From Lachnospiraceae bacterium (GTDB taxonomy: Bacteria; Bacillota; Clostridia; Lachnospirales; Lachnospiraceae): a stretch of 64,000 bases of DNA. Positions within the stretch are counted from its first letter, which is position 1; each line of letters begins with the position of its first letter. This document shows, one piece after another, positions 42,170-51,612 of this stretch. The stretch is taken from positions 6,453 through 70,452 of the forward strand of contig JAEDCQ010000009.1 of NCBI GenBank assembly GCA_016294075.1, read 5' to 3'. The notes beneath the pieces are model-generated. The model was given only the letters and a program-made list of their open reading frames with translations. It ran no database searches and was not told the DNA's origin. A program made the position numbers and the translations under genes.

Positions 42170-44104
42170 CTAAATATCTAAGTTCTTAACAAACTTTGCA
42201 TTTGCTTCAATAAACTCTCTTCTTGGCTCAACCTTATCACCCATAAGAGTAGTAAATGTCAAATCTAACTCTGATTCAGAATCTTCATCCATTATAACAC
42301 GAAGAAGCACACGTTTTTCAGGATCCATAGTAGTATCCCAAAGCTGTTCCGCATCCATTTCTCCTAACCCTTTATAACGTTGAATTTTATTATTCTGGTC
42401 TCTTCCTACTTCTTCAAGAATATTGGCAAGCTCTTCATCACTGTATGCATACCATACCTTTTTATTTTTTTCTAATTTATAAAGAGGAGGCTGTGCCAGA
42501 TAAACATACCCCTGTTTAATAAGCTCAGGCATAAACCGATATAAAAATGTCAAAAGAAGTGTTGCTATATGAGCACCATCCACATCAGCATCCGTCATAA
42601 TAATAATTTTGTGATACCTTAATTTGCTGATATCAAAGTCATCATAAATACCGGTACCGAATGCCGTAATCATAGCTTTAATTTCAGCATTTCCCAAAAT
42701 ACGGTCAAGTCTTGCTTTTTCAACATTTAATATTTTACCACGAAGCGGTAAAATAGCCTGAGTTGCACGACTTCTTGCAGTTTTTGCACTTCCACCCGCA
42801 GAATCTCCCTCTACAATATAAATTTCACAATTTTCCGGATTTTTATCGGAACAATCTGCTAATTTACCCGGAAGAGCCATTCCTTCCAAAGCTGTTTTTC
42901 TTCTTGTTAAATCTCTTGCTTTTCTGGCAGCATCTCTTGCACGCTGTGCTAAAATAGATTTTTCACAAATCGTTTTTGCTACGGAAGGATTCTGCTCAAG
43001 GAAATAAGTAAGCTGCTCACTTACAATAGAATCTACAGCTCCTCTTGCTTCAGAATTACCTAATTTTTGTTTTGTCTGTCCTTCAAACTGAGGCTCACCT
43101 ATTTTAACACTTACAATTGCTGTTAATCCTTCCCTTATATCTTCGCCACTTAAATTCTGATCACTATCTTTTAAAATTTTATTTGTTCTCGCATAATCAT
43201 TAAAGGTTTTTGTAAGTGCATTTCTAAAACCTACTAAATGCGTACCACCCTCCGGCGTTGTAATATTATTAACAAAGCTGTATACATTTTCCGTATATGA
43301 ATCATTATGCTGCATTGCGACTTCAACATAAACATCATTTTTATTTCCTTCAAAATACATAATATTATCATACAAAGCAGTTTTAGAATGATTCAGATAT
43401 TCAACAAATTCCTTAATACCACCTTCATAATGAAACTCTTTTATAAGAGGCTTATTATTTCCCTCTTCATCTTTTACACGATTATCTTTTAATATAATTT
43501 TAAGACCTTTTGTTAAAAAAGCCATTTCTCTTAATCTGTTCTTTAAAGTATCAAATTCAAAAACAGTTTCTTCAAAAATAGTATCATCCGGTAAAAAATC
43601 AACTCTTGTTCCTGTTAATGAAGGATCACATTCACCCACAACTTTAAGAGGATAACAAACGTGTCCTCTTTCATAACGTTGCTTATGTATTTTTCCATCC
43701 TGAAAAATCTGAACCTCAAGCCAATTTGAAAGTGCATTTACAACGGAAGCACCGACACCATGAAGACCACCGGATACCTTATATCCTCCACCACCGAATT
43801 TACCACCGGCATGAAGAATTGTAAAAACAACTTCAACAGCAGGTTTACCTGCTTTATGATTGATACCTATCGGAATTCCACGTCCGTTATCAATTACAGT
43901 AATGGAATTATCTTCATTAATTGTAACTTCAATTATGTTACAAAATCCGGCAAGTGCTTCATCTACCGAATTATCCACAATTTCATAAACAAGATGATGA
44001 AGACCTCTTAATGAAGTACTTCCAATATACATACCCGGTCTTTTTCTAACTGCTTCCAGACCTTCCAAAATCTGTATTTGGTCCGCTCCGTATTCAGCGC
44101 TCAT
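42170..44104 (-). CDS. gyrB: DNA gyrase subunit B
   Basis: 644 residues. GHKL ATPase motifs are YEIVDNSVDEALAGF, DNGRGIP and GGLHGVGASVVNALS. The TOPRIM domain shows EGDSAGGSAK and TDADVDGAHI. The C-terminus has the QRYKGLGEMDAEQLW segment. It supplies ATP hydrolysis and the metal site of gyrase. Its ATG at 44104 follows the recF stop with no gap, so the two are translationally coupled in the dnaA-to-gyrA array. Confidence 0.98.
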   Translation of the reverse strand: MSAEYGADQIQILEGLEAVRKRPGMYIGSTSLRGLHHLVYEIVDNSVDEALAGFCNIIEVTINEDNSITVIDNGRGIPIGINHKAGKPAVEVVFTILHAGGKFGGGGYKVSGGLHGVGASVVNALSNWLEVQIFQDGKIHKQRYERGHVCYPLKVVGECDPSLTGTRVDFLPDDTIFEETVFEFDTLKNRLREMAFLTKGLKIILKDNRVKDEEGNNKPLIKEFHYEGGIKEFVEYLNHSKTALYDNIMYFEGNKNDVYVEVAMQHNDSYTENVYSFVNNITTPEGGTHLVGFRNALTKTFNDYARTNKILKDSDQNLSGEDIREGLTAIVSVKIGEPQFEGQTKQKLGNSEARGAVDSIVSEQLTYFLEQNPSVAKTICEKSILAQRARDAARKARDLTRRKTALEGMALPGKLADCSDKNPENCEIYIVEGDSAGGSAKTARSRATQAILPLRGKILNVEKARLDRILGNAEIKAMITAFGTGIYDDFDISKLRYHKIIIMTDADVDGAHIATLLLTFLYRFMPELIKQGYVYLAQPPLYKLEKNKKVWYAYSDEELANILEEVGRDQNNKIQRYKGLGEMDAEQLWDTTMDPEKRVLLRVIMDEDSESELDLTFTTLMGDKVEPRREFIEANAKFVKNLDI

Positions 44105-45205
44105 TTATTTTTCCTCCACAATTCCGTTTGTTACCTTAAATACTTTATTGATTTCAAAACGATGATTAACAAATTCATCCAGACCGGTACAGGTAATAAT
44201 TGTTTGAATATCACCAATACTGTTTAATAAATAATTTTGTCTGTTACTGTCAAGCTCTGATAAAACGTCATCCAATAAAAGGACAGGAGTATCCTTTGTT
44301 ACTTTTCTTACAAGTTCAATTTCTGAAAGTTTTAAAGATAAAGCAGCAGTCCTCTGTTGACCTTGTGAGCCATATTTTCTTATATCTATCTCTTTTTCTT
44401 TATCCTTTCTTTTTACCATAAAAGAAATATCATCCCGATGAGGGCCTACTGTGGTCTGTTTTAATTTAATATCCTTTTCCTGACTTTTATTTAATTCTTC
44501 TTCGTAAATATCTATTAATGTATCAGGTTCATATTCAATTCTTAAAAATTCTTTTCCACCTGATAAATTACTGTGTATATCATTAATAATACTGTTTATC
44601 TGTTCTATAAACTGAATTCTTCTTTCAATAATTTTACTTCCGAAAGAAACCAATTGGGAATCCCAAATAGATAATGTATCCTTCAAAGAAGGGTTATAAT
44701 ACAAATCCTTTAATAATTTATTTCTCTGATTTACTATTTTATTGTAATTATTTAGATTATATAGATAAAAATTATCAAGCTGGCACAATTCCATATCTAT
44801 AAATCTTCTTCTTTCTGCCGGACCATTTTTTATAATACTTAAATCCTCCGGTGAAAAAAATACAACATTTAATAAACCAAGTAATTCCGCTGCTTTTTTA
44901 ATTTTTACACCATCAATTGCAATACCTTTTGTTTTATTTTTTCTAAGATGCATATCTACTCTGGTTTCAATTTCATCTTTTTCAAGGTATGTTCTAATAT
45001 GTGCCTCTTCTTTATCAAAATTTATTATATCTTTATCTTTACTGCTTTTATGAGATTTCGTTGTAGCCGAAACATAAATAGCTTCTAATATATTAGTCTT
45101 TCCCTGTGCGTTATCTCCGTAAAGAATATTAACTCCTTTATCGAAATGAACAGATAAAGACTCATAATTACGAAAATCAGAAAGCTCTAATGACTTAATG
45201 ATCAT
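44105..45205 (-). CDS. recF: RecF recombination mediator
   Basis: 366 residues. It begins with LSDFRNYESLSV, carries Walker A GDNAQGKTN, the ABC-type signature near KYGSQGQQRTAALSLKL, and a Walker B LLLDDVLSELD. RecF loads RecA at gaps in duplex DNA with RecO and RecR. It lies between yaaA and gyrB, the conserved order, 12 bases after yaaA. GGAT precedes the ATG at 45205. Confidence 0.97.
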   Translation of the reverse strand: MIIKSLELSDFRNYESLSVHFDKGVNILYGDNAQGKTNILEAIYVSATTKSHKSSKDKDIINFDKEEAHIRTYLEKDEIETRVDMHLRKNKTKGIAIDGVKIKKAAELLGLLNVVFFSPEDLSIIKNGPAERRRFIDMELCQLDNFYLYNLNNYNKIVNQRNKLLKDLYYNPSLKDTLSIWDSQLVSFGSKIIERRIQFIEQINSIINDIHSNLSGGKEFLRIEYEPDTLIDIYEEELNKSQEKDIKLKQTTVGPHRDDISFMVKRKDKEKEIDIRKYGSQGQQRTAALSLKLSEIELVRKVTKDTPVLLLDDVLSELDSNRQNYLLNSIGDIQTIITCTGLDEFVNHRFEINKVFKVTNGIVEEK

Positions 45206-45217
45206 AAATTATTATCC

Positions 45218-45427
45218 TTATTTTTCTATTTTTATCTGATGATCTTTAAATGTAACTACATCGCCGTCTACTAACTTTTTACCTCTTTGATATTCTGTAA
45301 TTCCATTTACTTTTACAAGACCATTTTTAATCACTATTTTTGCTTCTACTCCTGAATCTGTAAAACCGACTGCTTTTAATGCCTGTCCAAGCTTTATAAA
45401 TTCATCTCTTAATTTAATAATCTCCAT
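45218..45427 (-). CDS. yaaA: YaaA, S4-domain RNA-binding protein
   Basis: 69 residues with an S4 fold (FIKLGQALKAVGFTDSG, VKVNGITEYQRGKKLVDGD). The gene between dnaN and recF is conserved across Firmicutes. Studies in Bacillus link YaaA to late assembly of the 50S subunit. It is the second S4 mini-protein in the window besides RqcP and is clearly a different subfamily. Confidence 0.93.
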   Translation of the reverse strand: MEIIKLRDEFIKLGQALKAVGFTDSGVEAKIVIKNGLVKVNGITEYQRGKKLVDGDVVTFKDHQIKIEK

Positions 45428-45465
45428 AAATGAAAGATAACCTTCCTTTATTTTTATAATAAAAT

Positions 45466-46575
45466 TTAGGATACAGTTGTAAAATTAACCGGAAGAATTA
45501 GATAAATATAATTATTTTGATCATCTCTGATAAAACAAGGAGATTTTGGATTCATCAAATAAATAGAAATAGTTTCATCATCAATTACTCTCAAAGCATC
45601 TATTAAAAATTTTGGATTAAAACCTATCATAAGGTCACGTCCGTTCTTTTCAATATCAATCTCCTCATTCATACTTCCAACTGTAGAATTAATCTTTAAT
45701 TCCATTGCATGATCTGTAATATTGATGATGATTGGTTTTTTATCTCCTTCTTTTACCAATAAGGTAGCTCTGTCTATACAACTTAAAAATTCTTTTTTAT
45801 TTATTTTTACTTTTGTTTCATAATCATTTGAGAGCATCTGGTCAATTTTAAAATATTCTCCCTCAATTAATCTTGAAACTACTGTTGTATTATCAAACTC
45901 AAATAAAGCATGCTTATCCGTAAAATAAATACTGATATCTTTTTGAGGATCACCTGAAATAATTTTACTTATTTCATTTAATGTTTTACCGGGAATAATT
46001 ACTTTGGAAGATGCATATGAATTTTTTAATTTAATTTTACGAATTGAAATTCTATGTCCATCCAGAGAAACCACTCTAAGCTCATCATTATTTATTTCAA
46101 ATAATTCACCTGTCATAAGCTTATTGGTATCATTATCGGAAATAGAAAAAATAGTCTGTCTTACAGCTTCCTTTAATGTAAATTGGGAAATAATAAAAGG
46201 ATTATTCTTTTCTATAACAGGAAGATAAGAAAAATCTTCTCCCGATTTTCCTATAATTATAAATTGTGATTTTTCACAGGTGATAACTGTTTTATAATTA
46301 GAATCTGTTTCAATTGTTATATCACTGTCAGGCAGCTTTCTTATAATTTCAAAGAAAATTTTTGCATCCAAAGCAACAATTCCTTTTTCAATAATATTAC
46401 CTTCTATAATTGTATCAATACCCAACTCCGTATCATTAGCTGTTAATTTTATAATACCTTTAGAAGCATCTACAAGAATACATTCTAATATAGACATAGT
46501 TGTTTTACTTGGAACAGCTTTTGAAACAATCTGAACACCATTCAATAAATCTGATTTTGAACAAACTAATTTCAT
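45466..46575 (-). CDS. dnaN: DNA polymerase III sliding clamp (beta subunit)
   Basis: 369 residues, three repeated clamp folds. Family markers include the N-terminal VSKAVPSKTTMSILECILVDA and LIEGEYFKIDQM at the domain border. The protein ends MNPKSPCFIRDDQNNYIYLILPVNFTTVS, where the canonical M-P-M/V-R-L end is replaced by L-P-V-N. It encircles DNA and tethers polymerase III. It follows dnaA with a 296-base gap that holds DnaA boxes and a promoter. Confidence 0.97.
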   Translation of the reverse strand: MKLVCSKSDLLNGVQIVSKAVPSKTTMSILECILVDASKGIIKLTANDTELGIDTIIEGNIIEKGIVALDAKIFFEIIRKLPDSDITIETDSNYKTVITCEKSQFIIIGKSGEDFSYLPVIEKNNPFIISQFTLKEAVRQTIFSISDNDTNKLMTGELFEINNDELRVVSLDGHRISIRKIKLKNSYASSKVIIPGKTLNEISKIISGDPQKDISIYFTDKHALFEFDNTTVVSRLIEGEYFKIDQMLSNDYETKVKINKKEFLSCIDRATLLVKEGDKKPIIINITDHAMELKINSTVGSMNEEIDIEKNGRDLMIGFNPKFLIDALRVIDDETISIYLMNPKSPCFIRDDQNNYIYLILPVNFTTVS

Positions 46576-46871
46576 ATGTTTATAACTCCTTCCTTGTGTA
46601 AAAATCTTTTTTTATGATTAATAAATAATTAAATTCAGTAATATTAATAGTAATAGTTGTGATTAAGTGGATTACTCTTTATTATACTCTTTTTAAGCCA
46701 CTTTTTCACCTGTAATAACCTTGTTGATAATATAATAATAACCCTATAATAAATCTTAATTTATACACATATAATTTTTCATATTATATAATTTAAAAAA
46801 TTTATTCTTTAACAATAAACATGAAATTAACATTTGATTCACAGTGTAATGTGCATAAATTATTTATTTTT
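46576..46871. promoter_or_regulatory. dnaA-dnaN intergenic region: DnaA boxes and dnaN promoter
   Basis: This 296-base AT-rich stretch contains two boxes matching TTATnCACA: TTATACACA at 46761-46769 (plus) and TTATGCACA at 46850-46858 (minus). A minus-strand TATAAT at 46681-46686 is preceded, after 17 bases, by GTGAAA, a plausible dnaN promoter. Together with the boxes upstream of dnaA it forms a split origin like that of Bacillus (the incC counterpart). Confidence 0.7.
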
Positions 46872-48254
46872 TTATTGAGGATTCAACTTTTTAATTATGA
46901 TATCTATCCGTTCCTTTAATTCTGAATTTGTTTTCATGTCACTGTCTATTTTATTTGAACCGTGTAAAATAGTAGTATGATCTTTCTTATTTAATATTTT
47001 AGCAATATTAATTAATGATACATCTGTTAAATTACGACATAAATACATTACAACCTGTCTTGGAAGAACAAATTCAGCACTTCTTTTTTTTGAAGTAATA
47101 TCATCTGCATTTACATTAAAATCTTCGGCAACCGTATTTATAATAAGCTGAGGTGTTATTTCTCTTTTTTTATCGGGATTAATAATATCTTTTAATGCAT
47201 CCTCAGCCAGGTCCAATGTTATTTCAGATTGATTTTCAATTTTAGATTTAGCAATAATACGGTTAAATGCTCCTTCTAATTCTCTGATATTAGATTTTAT
47301 ATTTGTGGCAATATATTGAAAAATATGGTCATCTACTTTTTTATCATAATTTTCAGCAATTTTTCTAAGGATTGCCATTCTTGTTTCATAATCAGGAGCC
47401 TGTATATCACAGGTAAGACCCCATTCAAAACGGCTTCTGAATCTTTCTTCCAATGTTTCCATTTCTTTTGGAGGTTTATCGGATGATATAACAATTTGTT
47501 TACCTGCAGTATGTAAAACATTAAAAGTATGGAAAAATTCTTCCTGTGTACTTTCTTTGCCAATAATAAACTGAACATCATCAACCATTAATACATCAAC
47601 AGTTCTGTATTTTTCTCTCAGTTTATTCATTGCTGCTGCATTACCGCTTCTGATAGATTCAATTACATCATTCGTGAATGCTTCAGAGGTTACATATAAA
47701 ACTTTCATTTTAGGATTCTGTTCTAAAATAAAATGACCGATTGAATGCATAAGGTGGGTTTTTCCAAGACCGGCACCTCCATATAAATAAAGAGGATTGT
47801 AAGCTTCACCCGGTGATTCTGCTACTGCTAATGCTGCAGAATGAGCAAATTTATTATTACTTCCTACTACAAAAGTATCAAATTTATATTTTGAATTTAA
47901 ATTTGCATTTTCAAAATTAATATTATAAACAGGATCTTTTGATTTTATTTTTTCAAAATCATAATTATCCAAATCATCTACATCTTTTTCAAGAATAAAT
48001 TTTATATCGTATGTATGCTCAGCCATTTCAGAAATAGTAACCTGAAAATAGCTTTTATATTTATTTGATATATAATTAAGGGCATGTCCCTGATCGGAAG
48101 GAATGACTATATTTACTATATTCTCTTCTACTTTATGAAGCTTTAAAGGCATAATCCATGTATTAAAAGAAATATCTGTAAGATCATATTCTTTTTTTAC
48201 GGTTTGTTTTATTAATTCCCAATTTTCCTGAATAAAATTCATATTATCAACCAT
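46872..48254 (-). CDS. dnaA: Chromosomal replication initiator DnaA
   Basis: 460 residues. Domain I lies at the N-terminus. The AAA+ domain has Walker A YGGAGLGKTHLMHS, Walker B VDVLMVDDVQFI and the arginine-finger region ERFRSRFEWGL. Domain IV has the DnaA signature R-Q-V-V-MYLCRNLTDVSL and KKDHTTILHG, which binds TTATCCACA boxes. It melts oriC and loads helicase. ATG at 48254 follows AAGGAAG. DnaA boxes on both sides suggest autoregulation. Confidence 0.99.
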   Translation of the reverse strand: MVDNMNFIQENWELIKQTVKKEYDLTDISFNTWIMPLKLHKVEENIVNIVIPSDQGHALNYISNKYKSYFQVTISEMAEHTYDIKFILEKDVDDLDNYDFEKIKSKDPVYNINFENANLNSKYKFDTFVVGSNNKFAHSAALAVAESPGEAYNPLYLYGGAGLGKTHLMHSIGHFILEQNPKMKVLYVTSEAFTNDVIESIRSGNAAAMNKLREKYRTVDVLMVDDVQFIIGKESTQEEFFHTFNVLHTAGKQIVISSDKPPKEMETLEERFRSRFEWGLTCDIQAPDYETRMAILRKIAENYDKKVDDHIFQYIATNIKSNIRELEGAFNRIIAKSKIENQSEITLDLAEDALKDIINPDKKREITPQLIINTVAEDFNVNADDITSKKRSAEFVLPRQVVMYLCRNLTDVSLINIAKILNKKDHTTILHGSNKIDSDMKTNSELKERIDIIIKKLNPQ

Positions 48255-48690
48255 TTTCTTCCTTAATTATTTATGAGACATTTTTTATGAAGCCCTATTA
48301 TTGCTATTTTAATAAAAAAATAGATAAATAATCTATTTTATATTACTCTATTTAGAAGAAAATTTCAAATGATTATTATGTAAGTAAATATTATGTAAAT
48401 TTGTTATTATAAAAAATAATTAATGTGGATATGTTTATAAAAATGTGGATAACTTATTCTGTTCTTCAAATATTATATTTTACAGCTTTTTTTAATTTTT
48501 TATCAAAATTATTATTTATTTATCCACAACTTATAAACATAATGTGGATATAATTATGTAAATAAAAAATGATTAGTACACAAAATATGATTCTATATAT
48601 AGTATTTTTTTTAAAACTAAAGAACAATATATAGATTCATAAAAAATATATTTTTTTATAAATTTTTTGAGGCTGAGAAAACGCATAAAA
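48255..48690. other. oriC: oriC, origin of replication
   Basis: A very AT-rich gap between divergent dnaA and rpmH. Perfect DnaA boxes TTATCCACA are at 48520-48528 (plus) and 48444-48452 (minus), and one-mismatch boxes ATATCCACA at 48424-48432 and 48543-48551 (both minus). TTATAAACA-type sites are at 48432-48440 (minus) and 48531-48539 (plus). The two clusters are inverted copies. The long A/T stretch at about 48560-48665 is the likely unwinding element. Strand switch of genes and the dnaA-dnaN context make the assignment firm. Confidence 0.93.
48340..48368 (-). promoter_or_regulatory. Promoter of dnaA
   Basis: Minus strand TTGAAA (48363-48368), 17-base spacer, TAATAT (48340-48345), about 86 bases before the dnaA ATG. 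It lies 56 bases from the nearest DnaA-box match, close enough for autoregulation. Confidence 0.7.
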
Positions 48691-48694
48691 TCGC

Positions 48695-48723
48695 TTGACG
48701 TTTACAATTTCTTTTAATATAAT
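48695..48723 (+). promoter_or_regulatory. Strong promoter of rpmH-rnpA operon
   Basis: TTGACG (48695-48700), 17-base spacer, perfect TATAAT (48718-48723). It gives a leader of about 118 bases before rpmH. Confidence 0.85.
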
Positions 48724-48847
48724 TGTAACGATTATTTTTGGCATATATTACGTTGTATGCAAAGGATATTAGAAAATATCTTATGAAAAAATAACTACCT
48801 TATTATATAGTATATATAGGTATTCGAAGAAGGAGGTGCATCCTATT

Positions 48848-48982
48848 ATGAAAATGACATTTCAGCCAAAGAAAAGACAGAGATCTAAAGTTCATGGTTT
48901 TCGTGCAAGAATGAGTACTCCGGGTGGAAGAAAAGTTCTGGCATCCAGAAGAGCTAAAGGAAGAAAGAGATTATCAGCTTAG
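48848..48982 (+). CDS. rpmH: 50S ribosomal protein L34
   Basis: 44 residues, very basic, beginning MKMTFQPKKRQRSKVHGFRA and ending in RAKGRKRLSA, the normal L34 sequence and length. ATG at 48848 follows GAAGGAGGTG at a slightly long distance. It is the first gene on the plus-strand side of oriC, as in most bacteria, and is followed by an attenuator-like hairpin before rnpA. Confidence 0.98.
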   Translation: MKMTFQPKKRQRSKVHGFRARMSTPGGRKVLASRRAKGRKRLSA

Positions 48983-48987
48983 AATTT

Positions 48988-49016
48988 AGGCCGCATTAGA
49001 ATGTGGCCTTTTTTTC
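48988..49016 (+). terminator. Terminator/attenuator between rpmH and rnpA
   Basis: AGGCCGCATT (48988-48997) pairs with AATGTGGCCT (49000-49009), with one G-U pair, followed by seven T. It probably lowers read-through so that L34 is made in excess of RNase P protein. Confidence 0.88.
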
Positions 49017-49075
49017 TCTTAATTGATAATAATAGAAATTTTATAATCTTCTATTATCTATAAATGGAGTTTGTT

Positions 49076-49411
49076 ATGATTTTTTCAGAATCATTAAAAA
49101 AAAATGATGATTTCAGGGCGGTTTATAAAAAAGGAAAATCATTTGCAAACAAATATTTAGTAATGTATGTAATGAAAAATAATCAACAAATAAACCGTTT
49201 GGGAATTTCAATCAGTAAAAAAGTAGGAAATAGTGTGGAAAGACATCATTTTTGTCGTCTTGTCCGCGAAAGTTACAGACTGCATGAAAAAATATTCAAT
49301 AGTGGTTTGGATATTGTAGTCGTTGCAAGAGCCGGCGCAAAGGATTGTAATTATTATGATATAGAAAGCGCTTTTTTACATCTTGGAAAGCTTCATGGCA
49401 TTTTAAAATAA
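49076..49411 (+). CDS. rnpA: Ribonuclease P protein component
   Basis: 111 residues from the ATG at 49076 behind ATGGAG. The earlier in-frame ATG contains that ribosome site. The RNR-like helix is GNSVERHHFCRLVRESYRLHE, followed by DIVVVARAGA. R-H-H-F-C-R replaces the common R-N-R-x-K/R, a mild departure. The protein binds the leader of pre-tRNAs and helps the RNase P RNA cut it. Confidence 0.95.
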   Translation: MIFSESLKKNDDFRAVYKKGKSFANKYLVMYVMKNNQQINRLGISISKKVGNSVERHHFCRLVRESYRLHEKIFNSGLDIVVVARAGAKDCNYYDIESAFLHLGKLHGILK

Positions 49412-49429
49412 AATGATTATGGGGTTATT

Positions 49430-49651
49430 TTGTATATTATTATGAAGAAAATTATAATTTTTTCCATAAAGGTTTATCAAAAGTATATTTCTCCTATGAA
49501 AAGAACAAAGTGTCCTTATTTTCCGAGTTGCTCACAATATGGATTGGAAGCAGTGGAAAAGTATGGTGCATTGAAAGGAAGTCTTCTTGCTTTATGGAGA
49601 ATAATAAGATGTAATCCATTTTCAAAGGGAGGATATGATCCTGTCCCTTAA
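49430..49651 (+). CDS. yidD: YidD membrane protein insertion factor
   Basis: 69-73 residues with the signature YQKYISPMKRTKCPYFPSCSQYGLEAVEKYGALKG and GGYDPVP end. YidD helps YidC-dependent insertion of membrane proteins. A TTG at 49430 has GGGG 5 bases before it. The ATG at 49442 lies farther from that site. Either start is possible. It sits between rnpA and yidC, the conserved order. Confidence 0.95.
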   Translation: MYIIMKKIIIFSIKVYQKYISPMKRTKCPYFPSCSQYGLEAVEKYGALKGSLLALWRIIRCNPFSKGGYDPVP

Positions 49652-49675
49652 TATTATTTTTTGGAGGAAATAAAA

Positions 49676-50962
49676 TTGTCAGGTATTTTATTAACGCAAT
49701 ATAATGGTGCTATTTTAGGACCTATTGCAAAGGTACTTGGATTATTGATGGAGGGAATTTTTAATGTATTAAATATAATCGGAATTCCTAATATCGGTCT
49801 ATCCATTATAATTTTCACAATTGTAATTTATCTTTTACTAATGCCTCTTACATTTAAACAACAGAAGTTTTCTAAATTATCTGCAAAAATGAATCCTGAG
49901 ATTCAGGCTATTCAGGCAAAATATAAAAATAAAAAAGATAACGATTCTATGATGGCAATGAACGAAGAGACACAGGCTGTATATGCAAAGTATGGTGTTT
50001 CTCCTACCGGAAGCTGTATTCAGTTATTAATTCAAATGCCGGTTTTATTTGCTCTTTACAGAGTAATTTATGCTATGCCTGCTTATGTAGGTAAAATTAA
50101 AGAAGCATTCTATCCGTTGGTAAGTAAATTAGTAAAAGAAAACGGTGCTTCCGAATTTATTCAGGGATTATCTAATTCTAAAATGTTTGCAAATCAATTT
50201 AATAATGAAGCATTTGTAAACGGTAATGTTGAATATATTGAAAATACATTGATTGATTGTTTAAACAGAGCTTCTACTGCTGAATGGACTTCTTTAGCAG
50301 ACAAGTTTCCTTCTTTGTCTTCCGATATTAATTCAACAATGACACAATTAAATGAATATAATAATTTTCTTGGTTTAAATATGGCAAATTCACCTTCTTT
50401 TATGATGAAGGATGCGTTTGCTGCAGGAAGTTATTTATTGGTAATTGCTGCATTATTAATTCCTTTTTTAGCTGCTCTTACACAATGGATTAATACAAAA
50501 TTAATGCCACAGGCTTCTTCAAATACAGGTAATGATACATCTGATACCATGGCACAGTCTATGAAAACAATGAATATGATGATGCCTATTATGTCGGCAT
50601 TTTTCTGTTTTACTCTTCCGGCAGGTATGGGTCTTTATTGGATTGCCGGTTCGGTTGTAAGAAGTATCCAGCAGATTGTTATTAATAAACATATTGATAA
50701 AATGGATATTGATGAAGTAATAAAGAAAAATGAAGAAAAATATAAAAAGAAGATGGAAAAATCCGGAGTGAGAGGTACTAATTTAAATAATTATGCCTCT
50801 ATGAATACTAAAAATGTTTCCTCAAAATCTTCAATGTCTCAGTCTGAAAAGGATGAAGCATTAAAAAAAGCAAATGAATACTACAGTAAAAACGCAAAAC
50901 CGGGAAGTATTGCTGCAAAAGCAAATATGGTAAAAGAATATAACGAAAAAAATAATAAATAG
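49676..50962 (+). CDS. yidC: YidC/SpoIIIJ membrane protein insertase
   Basis: 428 residues. The start is set at the TTG at 49676 because GGAGG lies 8-12 bases upstream. An in-frame TTG at 49661 precedes that ribosome site. The insertase core has NIGLSIIIFTIVIYLLLMPLTFKQQK, PEIQAIQAKYK, SCIQLLIQMPVLFALYRVI and the late MPIMSAFFCFTLPAGMGLYWIAGSVVRS. A charged Lys/Ser-rich C-terminal tail follows. An insertion of about 60 residues between spans 2 and 3 is typical of clostridial YidC. Confidence 0.96.
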   Translation: MSGILLTQYNGAILGPIAKVLGLLMEGIFNVLNIIGIPNIGLSIIIFTIVIYLLLMPLTFKQQKFSKLSAKMNPEIQAIQAKYKNKKDNDSMMAMNEETQAVYAKYGVSPTGSCIQLLIQMPVLFALYRVIYAMPAYVGKIKEAFYPLVSKLVKENGASEFIQGLSNSKMFANQFNNEAFVNGNVEYIENTLIDCLNRASTAEWTSLADKFPSLSSDINSTMTQLNEYNNFLGLNMANSPSFMMKDAFAAGSYLLVIAALLIPFLAALTQWINTKLMPQASSNTGNDTSDTMAQSMKTMNMMMPIMSAFFCFTLPAGMGLYWIAGSVVRSIQQIVINKHIDKMDIDEVIKKNEEKYKKKMEKSGVRGTNLNNYASMNTKNVSSKSSMSQSEKDEALKKANEYYSKNAKPGSIAAKANMVKEYNEKNNK

Positions 50963-50974
50963 GGGGTCATTACG

Positions 50975-51598
50975 ATGGATTTTAAGAAATTTAGTGCAAA
51001 AACTGTATCTGATGCCATTACCGAAGCTTGTAAAGAATTTGGTGTGACCAGTGATAAATTAGATTATGTTGTAAAAGAAGAAGGTTCTTCAGGATTTTTA
51101 GGAATCGGTGCAAAAGATGCAGTTATTGAAGCAAAAATGAAATCATCTGTTACAGATATAGCAAAGATTTTTTTAGATGATGTATTTCATGCAATGAATA
51201 TGACAGTTGTTATCGATGCAAAATTTAATGAAAATGAAAAAGAATTGAATATTGATTTGTCCGGTGATGATATGGGTGTACTTATCGGAAAAAGAGGACA
51301 GACATTGGATTCTTTACAGTATCTTGTTTCTTTGGTTGTAAATAAAGAATCAACAGATTATATTCGTGTTAAAGTAGATACTGAAAATTATCGTAAGAGA
51401 AGACAGGATACATTAGAAAATCTTGCAAAAAATATTGCATTTAAAGTAAAGAGAACAAAAAGAACTGTTTCTCTTGAGCCTATGAATCCTTATGAAAGAA
51501 GAATCATTCATTCTGCTTTACAAAATGATAAATTTGTTACAACTCATAGTGAAGGTGAAGAACCATTCCGTCATGTTGTTGTTACAATGAAGAGATAA
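50975..51598 (+). CDS. jag: Jag (KhpB), KH and R3H domain RNA-binding protein
   Basis: 207 residues. The Jag_N domain begins the protein (FSAKTVSDAITEACKEFGV, GFLGIGAKDA). The KH domain has VLIGKRGQTLDSLQYLV, and the R3H domain ends it (PMNPYERRIIHSALQ and HSEGEEPFRHVVV). It binds many RNAs with KhpA and affects cell elongation. It is 12 bases after yidC, with AGGGGG before the ATG, and is followed by a strong terminator. Confidence 0.96.
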   Translation: MDFKKFSAKTVSDAITEACKEFGVTSDKLDYVVKEEGSSGFLGIGAKDAVIEAKMKSSVTDIAKIFLDDVFHAMNMTVVIDAKFNENEKELNIDLSGDDMGVLIGKRGQTLDSLQYLVSLVVNKESTDYIRVKVDTENYRKRRQDTLENLAKNIAFKVKRTKRTVSLEPMNPYERRIIHSALQNDKFVTTHSEGEEPFRHVVVTMKR

Positions 51599-51612
51599 GT
51601 AAAAAATGACAG

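Noticed and set aside
48255..48847. A protein-coding gene in the dnaA-rpmH gap
   Set aside because: The region is extremely AT-rich, with no frame of useful length. DnaA boxes and two promoters explain it as oriC.
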